In this document: positions 1 to 9,813 of the stretch, one piece after another
How the letters are laid out: each line of letters opens with the position of its first letter
Numbering within the stretch: position 1 is the stretch's first letter
Assembly: GCA_945861435.1 (NCBI GenBank)
Contig: CAMAUX010000044.1
Span: 1 to 45,625, forward strand
Origin: Chthoniobacter flavus
GTDB lineage: Bacteria; Verrucomicrobiota; Verrucomicrobiia; Chthoniobacterales; Chthoniobacteraceae
Length of the DNA: 45,625 nt
Direction: 5' to 3'
The notes under the pieces: model-generated
Seen by the model: only the letters and a program-made list of their open reading frames with translations
Databases searched by the model: none
Told to the model about the DNA's origin: nothing
Position numbers and translations under genes: made by a program

Positions 1-3000
1 CGCTCGACTGCGGAGGACACGGCGCTCGCCCTCACCCTCGCGGGATCGGATCCTGAGAACAATCCGCTCACGTACGCGGTGGCGGTCGGCCCGCTGCACG
101 GCACGCTGAGCGGCACGGGCGCCGCGCTCATTTACACGCCGGAACTCAACTACAACGGCGCCGACAGCTTCACCTTCACCGTGAACGATGGGGCGTCGAC
201 ATCGGATCCCGCCACGGTGCTGCTCACCGTGACGCCGGTGAACGATGCACCTGTGGTTGCCACGCCGATCCCCGCCCAGGGAATCGCCTTTGGTGCGTCG
301 TTCAATTATCAGGTCCCTGCAGTCACCTTCTCCGATGTGGATGCGGGCGACACACTGACCTTGAGTGCGAGCGGGTTGCCGGCTGGAGTCACGTTCGCCG
401 CAGCCACGAGAACGTTCAGCGGCACGCCGACCGCTTCCGGGATGTTCACGATCACGGTCGCCGCCACGGATTCCGCCGGGGCGAGCGTGAGCACTTCCCT
501 GATGTTGGGCGTGGGCAATGGCGCGCCGAGCGCGCTGGCGCAGAACCTCTCGACGGCGGAAGACACGCCGCTGGCCATCACCCTCACTGGCACGGATCCT
601 GAGAACAACCCGCTCACGTACTCGGTGGTGACCAGTCCGCTGCACGGCACGCTGACAGGCACCGGTGCCGCGCGCACCTACACGCCGGCGCTCAACTACA
701 ACGGGCCCGACAGCTTCACCTTCCGTGCGAACGATGGCGCGACCAATTCGTTGCCGGCCACCGTGACGATCAACGTCACCTCAGTGAACGATGTGCCGGC
801 GGTTTCCTCTCCGATCCAGAACCGGAGCATCGTTTTTGGATCGGCCTTCAACTACCAGATCCCCGCAGGCACCTTCTCCGATGCGGATGCGGGCGACGCG
901 CTGGTGCTGAGTGCGAGCGGGTTGCCCGCCGGAGTCACCTTCAACGCAGCCACGGGCACGTTCAGTGGCACGCCCACGGTTGCGGGCGCATTCACGATCA
1001 CGGTCACCGCGACGGACTCCGTCGGTGCGAGTGTGAGCAGCCCCTTCACCCTCACGATCAGCAACACGGCTCCGAGCGTGCAGGGCCAGAACCGCTCGCT
1101 GGCGGAAGACACTGCGCTGGCGATCACCCTTGTGGGTTCTGATGCTGAGAACAACCCGATCACCTACACGATGGTGACCAGTCCGCAGCATGGGACGTTG
1201 AGCGGCAGCGGCGCCTCGCGCACCTACACGCCGGCTCCCAACTACAACGGCCCGGACGGCTTCACCTTCACCGCCAGCGACGGCGCGTCGACCTCCGTGC
1301 TCGCGACCGTGTTGATCACCGTGACCCCTGTGAATGATGTGCCGGTGGTGCTGACGCCGATCCCGGACCAAGGCATTGCCTTCGGTGCAAACTTCGACTT
1401 CCAAGTGCCGGCAGACACCTTCTACGACGCTGATATCGGCGACACCCTCACCCTCAGTGCGAGCGGGTTGCCTGCTGGTGTGACTTTCACCCCGGCGACA
1501 GGCAGCTTCAGCGGAAAGCCCACTGTTCCGGCCACGTACATCATCACGGTCCGTGCGACAGATTCCGCTTCCACGAGCGCGAGCAGTTCCCTCCAGCTGA
1601 TTGTGGGTAATGCCGCGCCGACTGCACAGGCACAGAGCGGCTCGACGGCGGAAGACACGCCGCTAGCAATCACCCTCGTGGGGGCCGATCTTGAGGATAA
1701 TCCGCTCACCTACACGGTGGTGACCAATCCGCGGCATGGCACGCTGAGCGGCACTGGTTCCACCCGCACCTACACGCCGGCGCTCAACTACAACGGGACC
1801 GACAGCTTCACCTTCCGAGTGAACGATGGCGCGACCAACTCGGCTCCCGCCACCGTGTCGCTCACCATCACCCCAGTGAACGATGCACCGGTGGTCGCCA
1901 CGCCCATCCAGGTCCCGAGCATCGCCTACGGATCGCCCTTCAATTATCAGGTGCCCGGCAGCACATTCTCCGATCCGGACGCGGGCGACACGCTGGCGTT
2001 CAGTGCGGTCGGGATGCCCGCCGGCGTGCTGTTCAACGCGGCCACGGCCACGTTCAGTGGAACACCGGTGGCGCCCGGTGTGTTCACGATGACGGTGACC
2101 GCGACTGACTCTGCATCGGAGAGCGTGAGCAACTCCTTCAACCTTGAGGTCACCAACACTGCACCGGTCGCGCAGGCTCAGAATATCTCCATGTCGGAGG
2201 ACGACGAACTCCCGCTGGGCATCACGCTGAGGGCCACCGATCACGAGAACAATCCGCTCACTTACCAGGTGGTCACCCGCCCGCGGCACGGCACGCTCAG
2301 CGGCACCGATGCTGCCCTCACCTACACGCCGTTCCCGGATTTCCACGGCACCGACCGGTTCACCTTCACCGCCAATGACGGAGCTGCCACCTCCACGGCC
2401 GCGACGGTGACGATCACGGTGAACGGCGTCAACGACACCCCCACGCTCGGCAGCGTGCTCGAGGGCACACCGCAGTTGGTGGGTGCCGTCGCTTCGGGCG
2501 CGGGTGCATCGGGAGTAGCGGTTGCTGGTGGGCGTGCCTATGTGGCGGCGGGCGACGAGGGGTTGCGGATCGTCGACATCACCAGCTCCACCCATCCCGT
2601 TCTCCTTGGCGTCGCCGTCGGGAGCGGATTTCCCGAGCGCGTGGCAGTCAGTGGCAACTACGCCTATGTGACCGGCGCCTCCGGCCTCGATGTGTTCAAC
2701 ATCGCCGATTCCACCCTGCCTTCCCTTGTCGGCCACATCAGCCTCGGCGGGTATGCCCGTGGCATTGTGGTGCGCGGCACCCTCGCCTACATCGCCGCCG
2801 GCAACGCAGGCCTCCAGATCGTGGATGTCAGCACTCCCGCCGCTCCAATCCTGCGGGGCACCTGCGACACCACCGGTCTGGCATGGGGAGTCGCATTGAA
2901 GGGCAACACCGCCTTCGTCACTGCCTTCCTCTCGGAGGCCACCGGGTCGGGTGCGGCAGGCCTCCGTGCCATCAACATCAGCAACCCTGCAAGCCCCGCG

Positions 3001-4971
3001 CTCGTGGGTTCCGCAGCGATCGGCGTTCCGGGCACCGCTTCGAGCGCCATCGCATGCAGCGGCAATCGCGTCTTCGTGGTGGACACCGGCGGATCGCTCC
3101 ATGCATTCGACGCCACCAATCCTGCGGTCCTCACCGAGGTGTCCACGCTAGCCGGCCTCGGAACCCCGCTGGGCCTCGCCGTCAACGGGCGTTACGCCTA
3201 TGTGGCCGACTTCGGCGGCACGGTTCGCGTGATCGATGTGAGCGCTCCTGCGACGCTCGCATTGAAGGCCAGCGTGCCCTCTGGCGGCCAGCCCTCCGAC
3301 CTCGTGCTTCGCGGCAACCGCGTCTATGTGGCGGCATTCGCCCAGGGCCTGGAAGTGATCGAAAGCGCCTTCGCATTCGACGACATCGTGATCGACGAGG
3401 ATGCCCCTGAACAGGTGGTGACCCTCTCCGGGGTCGGCGATGGCGATGACGGACTTCAGGAGCTCTCCTTCGCCATCTCCACCAGCGACGCGAACCTGCT
3501 CAGCAACCTCTCGGTGACCGCGGGCGAAATCCGATTCACGCCCGTCCCGGATGCGAACGGGACGGCGACCATCACCGTGCGAGCGTCGGACGACAGCTCC
3601 ATCGGCGGCCTCGGTTCCACGCTTTACGTTCAGCGTTCCTTCACGGTCGTTGTGAACTCGGTGAACGACACGCCCGTGCTCACGGCACCCGCGTCGATCA
3701 CGGTGCAAAAAGGATTCCGCGAGGACCTCGCAGCGGGGCTCGCCGGCTTGAGCGTAACGGACGCCGATCCTTTGCAGACGCTCACGCTCACCGCCACTGT
3801 CGATGCGGGATCCCTGCAGGCTTTCACGGCAGGGGGCGTGACCGCGGTGCAGGTGAATTCGACAACAACCAGCCTTACCGGCACCGCCACCCAGATCGCT
3901 GCATATCTCGCAGCAGGCCGCCTCCGGTACGTGATGCCGGAGCAGGGGACCGCGACGCTCGGCGTTCATGTCGAAGATTCCGACGGCGCGGCACCGGCTG
4001 ACCAATCGGTGCCGCTCGTCATCCTTGAGTCCTCGCCTGTGAAATCCGTGTTCATGTCGGGTCTCACCGAGATGTCGTTCAATGCATGGGATCATCCCGA
4101 TGCTCCCACAAACGATGGCACGTGGACTGTGAGCCTCTCCCCGTGGACCCTCTTCTACGGCAGCGCGACTCGCATCGAAGCCAGTCGTTTCCGTTACCGC
4201 CCCTCCCGTCAGTTCCTTGGGAAGGTGCTTTATGAGGCAGTACCGGTGACCTTTACCCGCAACAATGGCGAGGTCGTGGAGGTCGTGTTCATGATGCGTC
4301 CCTACGCGGATATCGCGGGTCCCTTCCAGGCGCTGGTGGGCGATGACAGCGGAACCCGGGGGCGGCTCACGCTCACGCTCACGCGTCTGGGCTCCGCCAC
4401 CGGGCAGATCGAGATCGACGGCCAGACCATTCCCTTCCTCTACGACATGAAAAAGCCCAAGACCGTGAGTCTGAGGGTGGCGGGGAAGACGGCTGGCCTT
4501 CAGCTCGGATACGATGAGCGTGAAGATGCGTGGTCCGCCACACTCACCGCCCCGGGTTCGGCCAGCGTTCCGGCGCTTTCTGTGAGGGATTCCGGTGGGC
4601 TGCAGCGCTGCGCCACCCGCGCCGAAGACTTCGTGACGGGGAGGCATGTGCTCACGCTCGCGGATGAGGGTTCCTCTTTGGGCAGCGCAACGCTGACAGT
4701 CTCGTCGCGTGCTGCTGTTTTCATTCTCGGAAAACTTCCTGATGGCCGCAGCTTCAGCTCCTCCCTCCGGATGCGCGAAGCAGACCTCGGCATTTCCGTC
4801 TACCGCTGGCAGGGGATCGCCGCCACGCCGAGACGGTGGCTCTCGGGAGAGCTTGAGGTGGCCCCTGTGAGCGGAGATATCTCCGGCCTCCTCAAGGTGC
4901 GCACAGGCATCGGCCCCGCTTCCGAGGTGAGCGTCTCGGAGCCCGTCCCGCCTCCGGTCCAAAAGCCTTGA
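1..4971 (+). CDS. Giant repeat surface protein, 3' part (5' end outside window)
   Basis: The frame is open from base 1, so the true start lies upstream; 1656 codons are visible. Up to about codon 810 it alternates cadherin-like/Big_9-type modules (each with AEDT, ENNPLTY, HGTLSG, YTP, FTF and DG motifs) with putative-Ig (He_PIG-type) modules (GLPAGVTF, FSGTP, TDS). Codons about 821-1124 hold LVIVD-type repeats (AYVA, GL.IVDIS) expected to form a beta propeller. More Ig-like modules follow, then a C-terminal beta-rich region around codons 1430-1640. There is no membrane anchor or obvious sorting signal at the C-terminus, which ends in VQKP. Seen: the repeats and domain order. Known: such proteins are usually secreted or cell-surface adhesins. 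Inferred: an extracellular adhesion or matrix role; the ligand is unknown. Confidence 0.9.
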   Translation, partial: RSTAEDTALALTLAGSDPENNPLTYAVAVGPLHGTLSGTGAALIYTPELNYNGADSFTFTVNDGASTSDPATVLLTVTPVNDAPVVATPIPAQGIAFGASFNYQVPAVTFSDVDAGDTLTLSASGLPAGVTFAAATRTFSGTPTASGMFTITVAATDSAGASVSTSLMLGVGNGAPSALAQNLSTAEDTPLAITLTGTDPENNPLTYSVVTSPLHGTLTGTGAARTYTPALNYNGPDSFTFRANDGATNSLPATVTINVTSVNDVPAVSSPIQNRSIVFGSAFNYQIPAGTFSDADAGDALVLSASGLPAGVTFNAATGTFSGTPTVAGAFTITVTATDSVGASVSSPFTLTISNTAPSVQGQNRSLAEDTALAITLVGSDAENNPITYTMVTSPQHGTLSGSGASRTYTPAPNYNGPDGFTFTASDGASTSVLATVLITVTPVNDVPVVLTPIPDQGIAFGANFDFQVPADTFYDADIGDTLTLSASGLPAGVTFTPATGSFSGKPTVPATYIITVRATDSASTSASSSLQLIVGNAAPTAQAQSGSTAEDTPLAITLVGADLEDNPLTYTVVTNPRHGTLSGTGSTRTYTPALNYNGTDSFTFRVNDGATNSAPATVSLTITPVNDAPVVATPIQVPSIAYGSPFNYQVPGSTFSDPDAGDTLAFSAVGMPAGVLFNAATATFSGTPVAPGVFTMTVTATDSASESVSNSFNLEVTNTAPVAQAQNISMSEDDELPLGITLRATDHENNPLTYQVVTRPRHGTLSGTDAALTYTPFPDFHGTDRFTFTANDGAATSTAATVTITVNGVNDTPTLGSVLEGTPQLVGAVASGAGASGVAVAGGRAYVAAGDEGLRIVDITSSTHPVLLGVAVGSGFPERVAVSGNYAYVTGASGLDVFNIADSTLPSLVGHISLGGYARGIVVRGTLAYIAAGNAGLQIVDVSTPAAPILRGTCDTTGLAWGVALKGNTAFVTAFLSEATGSGAAGLRAINISNPASPALVGSAAIGVPGTASSAIACSGNRVFVVDTGGSLHAFDATNPAVLTEVSTLAGLGTPLGLAVNGRYAYVADFGGTVRVIDVSAPATLALKASVPSGGQPSDLVLRGNRVYVAAFAQGLEVIESAFAFDDIVIDEDAPEQVVTLSGVGDGDDGLQELSFAISTSDANLLSNLSVTAGEIRFTPVPDANGTATITVRASDDSSIGGLGSTLYVQRSFTVVVNSVNDTPVLTAPASITVQKGFREDLAAGLAGLSVTDADPLQTLTLTATVDAGSLQAFTAGGVTAVQVNSTTTSLTGTATQIAAYLAAGRLRYVMPEQGTATLGVHVEDSDGAAPADQSVPLVILESSPVKSVFMSGLTEMSFNAWDHPDAPTNDGTWTVSLSPWTLFYGSATRIEASRFRYRPSRQFLGKVLYEAVPVTFTRNNGEVVEVVFMMRPYADIAGPFQALVGDDSGTRGRLTLTLTRLGSATGQIEIDGQTIPFLYDMKKPKTVSLRVAGKTAGLQLGYDEREDAWSATLTAPGSASVPALSVRDSGGLQRCATRAEDFVTGRHVLTLADEGSSLGSATLTVSSRAAVFILGKLPDGRSFSSSLRMREADLGISVYRWQGIAATPRRWLSGELEVAPVSGDISGLLKVRTGIGPASEVSVSEPVPPPVQKP
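4..2187 (+). repeat. Four 546-bp coding tandem repeats
   Basis: The segment coding S-T-A-E-D-T or a variant recurs at bases 4, 550, 1096, 1642 and 2188, a constant spacing of 546 bp (182 codons). Each unit carries one cadherin-like plus one He_PIG-like module. A partial fifth unit follows 2188. The absence of any indel across four units points to relatively recent amplification or to gene conversion, although the units have diverged in sequence. Confidence 0.9.
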
Positions 4972-5169
4972 GTACGTTGTGGTCTGTCGCCGGGGCTTCT
5001 TTCCGGGCGGGTTGCCAGCCTGCGGGGATCGGGTTTGAGAGGTGATATTTCGATGCATTCGCGCGGGGGATGTGGGAGGATGCCAGGCTTGTCCAACCCA
5101 CCCTTGCCACCCCGCTGCGGAGAATTCGCTACAACCGTTTAGAACCGTCTCGAGATCCTGAGAACTCCC

Positions 5170-8100
5170 ATGGCTGCTCCCAAAAACCCAACTTCCCAAC
5201 TCATCGAGCGAGCCGTTGCCTTGCAAGCCGATGGGTCCGGAGATGAGGCGGCTTCCCTCTACCGGAAGGTGCTCAAGACGGAGCCCAAGAACGCGGTGGC
5301 TCTTTATTCCCTCGCGGCGATCGGACTCAACAAGGGCAGGCTCTCACAGGCACTGGAATTCGCCGAACGTTGCTCTGTGGCCGCCCCGCACGCCGCTCTG
5401 TCTTGGTACATCAAGGGCGTGGCTCTGAAGTCCGCGGCCCGTAGGCGCGAGGCGCTCGAATCCTTTGAGCGTGGGCTCGGGATCGACCCCCTGCACATCG
5501 ACACCCTCATGGCGCTGGGTGTGCTGCAGGCGGAAATGCAGGATCCCGCGCGGGCTCTTGCGCAGTTCGAGAAGATCCTCGCAATTCATCCTGCTCATGA
5601 GGGGGCCGCTCGTGGGAAGGCCGCCCTTGCCGAAGGTCGTGGCGCAGCTGCGGTCCCCTCGAGTTCCGGCGGTGTGCCGTTGGAACTCGTCCACTCTGGG
5701 CTGGAGTTGCAGGCGGCCGGACAGATCGCCGATGCGCAGGCAGTGTTCCATCAGATCCTTGGGGTGAACCCAATGCACTTCATCGCCCTGTATTCGCTGG
5801 CGGCGATGGAGGTCAATCAGGGCAAGGTGCAGGAGGGACTCGGCCACGCCCAGCGGTGTATCGATTCCGAGCCGGGCTCTGCTTTCGCGTGGTACATCTG
5901 CGGTTGTGCGCTCAAAGCGAACCGCCGCTTCGAGGAGGCCGTGCGTCACCTCGACCGGGCTCTTGAGATACACCCTGAGTACAAGGAGGCGCTCTTTGAA
6001 AAGGGCCTCGTTTATGGGGAGGTGAAGGACTATTTCCAGTCGCTCGATCAGTTCGAGAAGGTGTTGGCAATCGATCCGGTGCACCGGCTGGCACTCGTCA
6101 ACCGCGCCACCTCGCTCACCATCATCCAGCGTTATGAAGATGGCGCCAAAGCCTTCGAGGATCTTCTCGCCGTGGACCCCGAACACGATTACGCGCTCTC
6201 CCAACTCTCCCATGCCCGGCTTCACTGCTGCGACTGGACCGGCTTCCACAAGAACCGCCAGGCCATCATCGAAAGGGTTCGGGCGGGCAAGCGCGCTGCC
6301 AAATCCCTCTCCTTTCTCTCCATCTCGGATTCGCCCGAGGACCAGCTCACCTGTGCGCGCGTCTTCAGTGAGCAATCGTACCCGCAGCGGGCCGATCCAC
6401 TCTGGAAGGGGGAGAACTACGGGCACGCGAAGCTACGCATCGGTTATGTGTCGCCGGATTTACGGGAGCATCCCGTCGGTCACGTGATGGTCGGCGTTTT
6501 CGAGGAGCACAACCGCGACAAGTACGAGCTCCATGCCTTCTCCATGGGGGTTAACGACAACAGTTCCCTGCGCAGCCGGTTCATGGCCGCCAGCCATCAC
6601 TTCCACGATGTTCGCGGCAGGAGCTCGCGCGAGATCGCCGAGTTGATCCGACAATGCGAGATCGACGTGCTCATCGACCTCGCCGGGCCCACAATGGATG
6701 CGCAGCCCGACATCTTCGCTTCCCGGCCCGCGCCCATCCAAGTCGGCTACCTCGGGTATCCCGGCACGAGTGGCGCCTCCTACTTCGACTTCATCCTCGC
6801 CGACGAGCACGTCATCCCGGAGGAGAGCCGCAAGTTTTACAGCGAGGAGGTCATCCCTCTTCCGGGCTCCTACATGCCCACGGACTCGAAGCTGAGTCCC
6901 GCAGCCGAGACCCCCACCCGCGCCGAGATGCAGTTGCCGGAAGAGGGCTTTGTCTTCTGCTCCTTCAACCACGACTACAAGATCAACCCCGACGTCTTCG
7001 ACGTCTGGATGCGGCTCCTCAAGCAGGTGGAAGGCAGCGTCCTCTGGCTGATGAAGCTCAACGAGGCCGCTGAGCGCAACCTGCGTAAGGAGGCCGAGGC
7101 GCGTGGCGTCTCCGCATCCCGGCTCATCTTCGCCAAGAGGGTCCCGTCCGTCGCCGCACACCTCGCGCGGTACCGCCTGGCGGGCCTTTTCCTCGACACG
7201 CATCCGTACAACGCCCATTCCACGGCGACAGATGTGCTGCGCGTTGGCCTGCCGGTGGTCACCATGGCGGGCGCGAGTTTCCAGAGCCGCGTGGCTACGA
7301 GCATCCTGCGCACCATTGGCATGCCGCAGCTCTCCGTCACCACTCTCGCCGAGTACGAGCGGCTCGCGTTGGAACTGGCGCTCTTCCCCGAAAAACTCGC
7401 GGCCGTCCGCCGGGAGCTTCAGGACAAAATCCCCACCGCGCCGATCTTCGACTCCGCCCGCACCGCGCGCGGCATCGAGGCGGCCTTTGAGTTGATGGTG
7501 GCAAAGCACCGGGCTGGGGGAGCAAAGCCTGAGACGGTTCCGGCTCCGAAGACCTTCCCTGCCGCGTTGCCCGCTCCGCCAGCATCCGCGCACTCTGCCG
7601 AGCCCCCATCTCCTGTTCAGCTGGCCGTGATCGCTACGGGATTCCCATTGGGAGGGCCTGCGATGACGTTGCGCTATTGCTCGCTCACGCAGGCTTCGGT
7701 GCCGTTCGTGGTGGTGGGTATGTTCACTGCCTCGCACGAGCCCACGGCACAGCGTCTGCTAGCCTCACTCAAGGAGTGGTCACTGCCTCACCTGCTCTTC
7801 GAGGTGCCCGTCGTGCATTGCTCCACCAGTCCGAAGGGCGTGCCCGATCCGGCTTACACGAAGGCCAATTTCATCGCGCACGTCATGGGCCTCGTCCGTT
7901 GTCCCGTTCTCTATGTGGATGTGGACGTGGTCTTCCATGGCAGGCCAGTCCTCATTGAGGAACTCGCGGCGCAGGGCCGGGACTTCGCGATCCTCAACTG
8001 GCTCGCCCTCGATCGGAACGACGCCTATCTGCCCGTCCCCGTACAAGGAGCTTCCGCAGAGTCCGAATTCGGTCGCCGTTTTTTCCGTTACTCACATCAG

Positions 8101-8568
8101 GTGGCCTTCAGTTCCCGCGAACAACTCCTGTGCAGTGGCGCGGTTCAATTCTGGGGGCGGAGCCCTTCCGCGTTCGCGCTGCTCCGGCAGTGGCACGAGG
8201 CCGTGGTCGGCAATCCGGGCGCGCAGGATGATCATTGCCTGGACTTCGCCCACAACAACCTCTCGCTTCCCAATCTCCCTCCGTTGAATGCGGACTGGCT
8301 GCCGAAGTCTTACGCCCGTTACGCATGGTGGCTCTTTGATGAACCCGTGATCGATCACCCGGACTTCCCGTACGCCGGCGGTGGATGGGCTCAGGTGCAG
8401 GATTCCTTGGGTCGCCCGCGCATTCACCAAGAGCGGGTCGCCGCCCGTTTTGAGCAGGCCGAGATTGCCGCGGGCCAGATGCTCGACGCCATGACCGGCC
8501 GCGTGTACCGGCTCGAAGGTGGTTCGATGAAGGAGGAGGGTGGCGTGATCCGGAGGACATGGGTTTGA
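5170..8568 (+). CDS. TPR / SPINDLY-type O-GlcNAc transferase (GT41) fused to a second glycosyltransferase-like domain
   Basis: 1132 aa. Residues about 8-340 are TPR helices in two similar blocks (both contain ALYSLAA and a WYI..G.ALK motif), so the TPR half is internally duplicated. Residues about 395-780 match the GT41 catalytic region: RIGYVSPDLREHPVGH, VGYLGYPGTSG, FCSFNHDYKI, and HPYNAHSTATDVL for UDP binding. After an Ala/Pro linker (about 785-815), residues 816-1090 form a separate domain with YVDVDVVF, a DxD-like motif expected for a GT-A nucleotide-sugar transferase. Known: bacterial GT41 proteins glycosylate proteins in the cytoplasm. Inferred: a bifunctional enzyme adding two sugars, or a GT with its own target-recruiting TPR arm. 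It lies just upstream of the polysaccharide locus; a 198-bp gap precedes it. Confidence 0.85.
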   Translation: MAAPKNPTSQLIERAVALQADGSGDEAASLYRKVLKTEPKNAVALYSLAAIGLNKGRLSQALEFAERCSVAAPHAALSWYIKGVALKSAARRREALESFERGLGIDPLHIDTLMALGVLQAEMQDPARALAQFEKILAIHPAHEGAARGKAALAEGRGAAAVPSSSGGVPLELVHSGLELQAAGQIADAQAVFHQILGVNPMHFIALYSLAAMEVNQGKVQEGLGHAQRCIDSEPGSAFAWYICGCALKANRRFEEAVRHLDRALEIHPEYKEALFEKGLVYGEVKDYFQSLDQFEKVLAIDPVHRLALVNRATSLTIIQRYEDGAKAFEDLLAVDPEHDYALSQLSHARLHCCDWTGFHKNRQAIIERVRAGKRAAKSLSFLSISDSPEDQLTCARVFSEQSYPQRADPLWKGENYGHAKLRIGYVSPDLREHPVGHVMVGVFEEHNRDKYELHAFSMGVNDNSSLRSRFMAASHHFHDVRGRSSREIAELIRQCEIDVLIDLAGPTMDAQPDIFASRPAPIQVGYLGYPGTSGASYFDFILADEHVIPEESRKFYSEEVIPLPGSYMPTDSKLSPAAETPTRAEMQLPEEGFVFCSFNHDYKINPDVFDVWMRLLKQVEGSVLWLMKLNEAAERNLRKEAEARGVSASRLIFAKRVPSVAAHLARYRLAGLFLDTHPYNAHSTATDVLRVGLPVVTMAGASFQSRVATSILRTIGMPQLSVTTLAEYERLALELALFPEKLAAVRRELQDKIPTAPIFDSARTARGIEAAFELMVAKHRAGGAKPETVPAPKTFPAALPAPPASAHSAEPPSPVQLAVIATGFPLGGPAMTLRYCSLTQASVPFVVVGMFTASHEPTAQRLLASLKEWSLPHLLFEVPVVHCSTSPKGVPDPAYTKANFIAHVMGLVRCPVLYVDVDVVFHGRPVLIEELAAQGRDFAILNWLALDRNDAYLPVPVQGASAESEFGRRFFRYSHQVAFSSREQLLCSGAVQFWGRSPSAFALLRQWHEAVVGNPGAQDDHCLDFAHNNLSLPNLPPLNADWLPKSYARYAWWLFDEPVIDHPDFPYAGGGWAQVQDSLGRPRIHQERVAARFEQAEIAAGQMLDAMTGRVYRLEGGSMKEEGGVIRRTWV

Positions 8569-8688
8569 GCATGCGTCCATCCATCCTGCTTTCTTTGTCG
8601 ACTTCGCGCCTGCCCGGCGGCGGAGATTTGGCGCCGTGTTTGTCAGTCATGTCCCGTTGATTCCCGTTTCTTAACCACCCCTCTGCTG

Positions 8689-9777
8689 ATGTTCTCGCAA
8701 ACCTTCCATCACAAGCGCGTCTGGCTCTCTGGTCACACTGGATTCAAGGGGGCGTGGCTCGCTGAGTGGCTTCTCCAGCTCGGCGCCGAGGTGCACGGTT
8801 ACGCGCTCGCTCCGGAGACCAACCCTTCCCTCTTTCAGCAGCTCGGCCTCGCCTCGCGCATGCACCATGCGGTGGCGGACGTGCGTGACCCGAAGAGTGT
8901 CCGGGCTTCATTGATTGAGGCGCGTCCGGACTTCGTCTTCCACCTCGCCGCGCAACCGCTGGTCCGCCGTTCCTATGCGCAGCCCGTCGAGACTTATGAG
9001 ACCAATGTGATGGGGACGGTGCACGTGCTTGAGGCCCTGCGTTCCCTCGATGCTCCGTGCACTGCGGTGTTCGTCACCACCGACAAGTGCTACGAGAACC
9101 GCGAACACGGCCTTCCCTATCGCGAGGAGGATCATCTTGGCGGACACGATCCCTACAGTTCCAGCAAGGCCATGGCGGAAATCGCCATCGCCGCCTATCG
9201 CCGCTCTTACTTCGACGAGCCGGGCAGCCGCGTGCGCATCGCCAGTGCCCGCGCCGGCAACGTCATCGGCGGCGGCGACTGGGCCGAGGACCGCATCGTC
9301 CCCGACAGCATCCGCGCCCTGCAGTCCGGCGCGCCCATCGGGGTCCGCAACCCTTACGCCACCCGGCCATGGCAGCATGTGCTCGAACCGCTGGGGGGCT
9401 ATCTGGCGCTCGCCGCCGCGCTTGCCGCCGACGTCTCCAGCCCGCGCGCCCTCAATTTCGGTCCGGATCCCGAGTGCAATCGTGCGGTGGGGGATCTCGT
9501 CGTGGAGGTCCTCCGGCACTGGCCGGGCGCATGGAAGGATCACAGCGACCCGAACGCCGTCCACGAGGCGAAACTGCTCAGCCTCTCGATTGAGAAAGCC
9601 GCATCCACCCTGGGCTGGAGGCCGGTCTGGGGCTTCGCGAAAACCATCGAGCACACCGTGGGCTGGTACCGGGCGGTCCACCGCGATCCTGCCGCGAGTC
9701 TTCCCCTGACGCGCGAACAGATTCGTGCTTATTGTGCCGATGCAAAAGCCGCGGGCGTTGCCTGGGGTTCGATCTGA
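8689..9777 (+). CDS. rfbG: CDP-glucose 4,6-dehydratase
   Basis: 362 aa, the usual RfbG length. It converts CDP-D-glucose to CDP-4-keto-6-deoxyglucose, the entry step of CDP-linked 3,6-dideoxyhexose synthesis. The Rossmann motif GHTGFKG is at residues about 16-22, followed by TTDKCYEN and the catalytic YSSSK with a preceding Thr/Asp pair, all typical of extended SDR CDP-glucose dehydratases. It is followed 36 bp later by rfbH; the cognate cytidylyltransferase rfbF is on the minus strand at 26838-27605. No clear Shine-Dalgarno site precedes the ATG. The family call is firm. Confidence 0.95.
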   Translation: MFSQTFHHKRVWLSGHTGFKGAWLAEWLLQLGAEVHGYALAPETNPSLFQQLGLASRMHHAVADVRDPKSVRASLIEARPDFVFHLAAQPLVRRSYAQPVETYETNVMGTVHVLEALRSLDAPCTAVFVTTDKCYENREHGLPYREEDHLGGHDPYSSSKAMAEIAIAAYRRSYFDEPGSRVRIASARAGNVIGGGDWAEDRIVPDSIRALQSGAPIGVRNPYATRPWQHVLEPLGGYLALAAALAADVSSPRALNFGPDPECNRAVGDLVVEVLRHWPGAWKDHSDPNAVHEAKLLSLSIEKAASTLGWRPVWGFAKTIEHTVGWYRAVHRDPAASLPLTREQIRAYCADAKAAGVAWGSI

Positions 9778-9813
9778 AATCCGCCAAACTCTTTCCTTTC
9801 TTCATCCATTCTC

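Noticed and set aside
1663-3102. Long minus-strand open frame of about 480 codons opposite the adhesin gene
   Set aside because: It is antisense to a highly repetitive GC-rich gene, and its translation is low-complexity Arg/Gly/His with no family motif.
3148-5226. Long minus-strand open frame of about 690 codons
   Set aside because: It runs antisense across the adhesin end and the start of the TPR gene. Its residue composition is that of a GC-rich shadow frame, with no domains.
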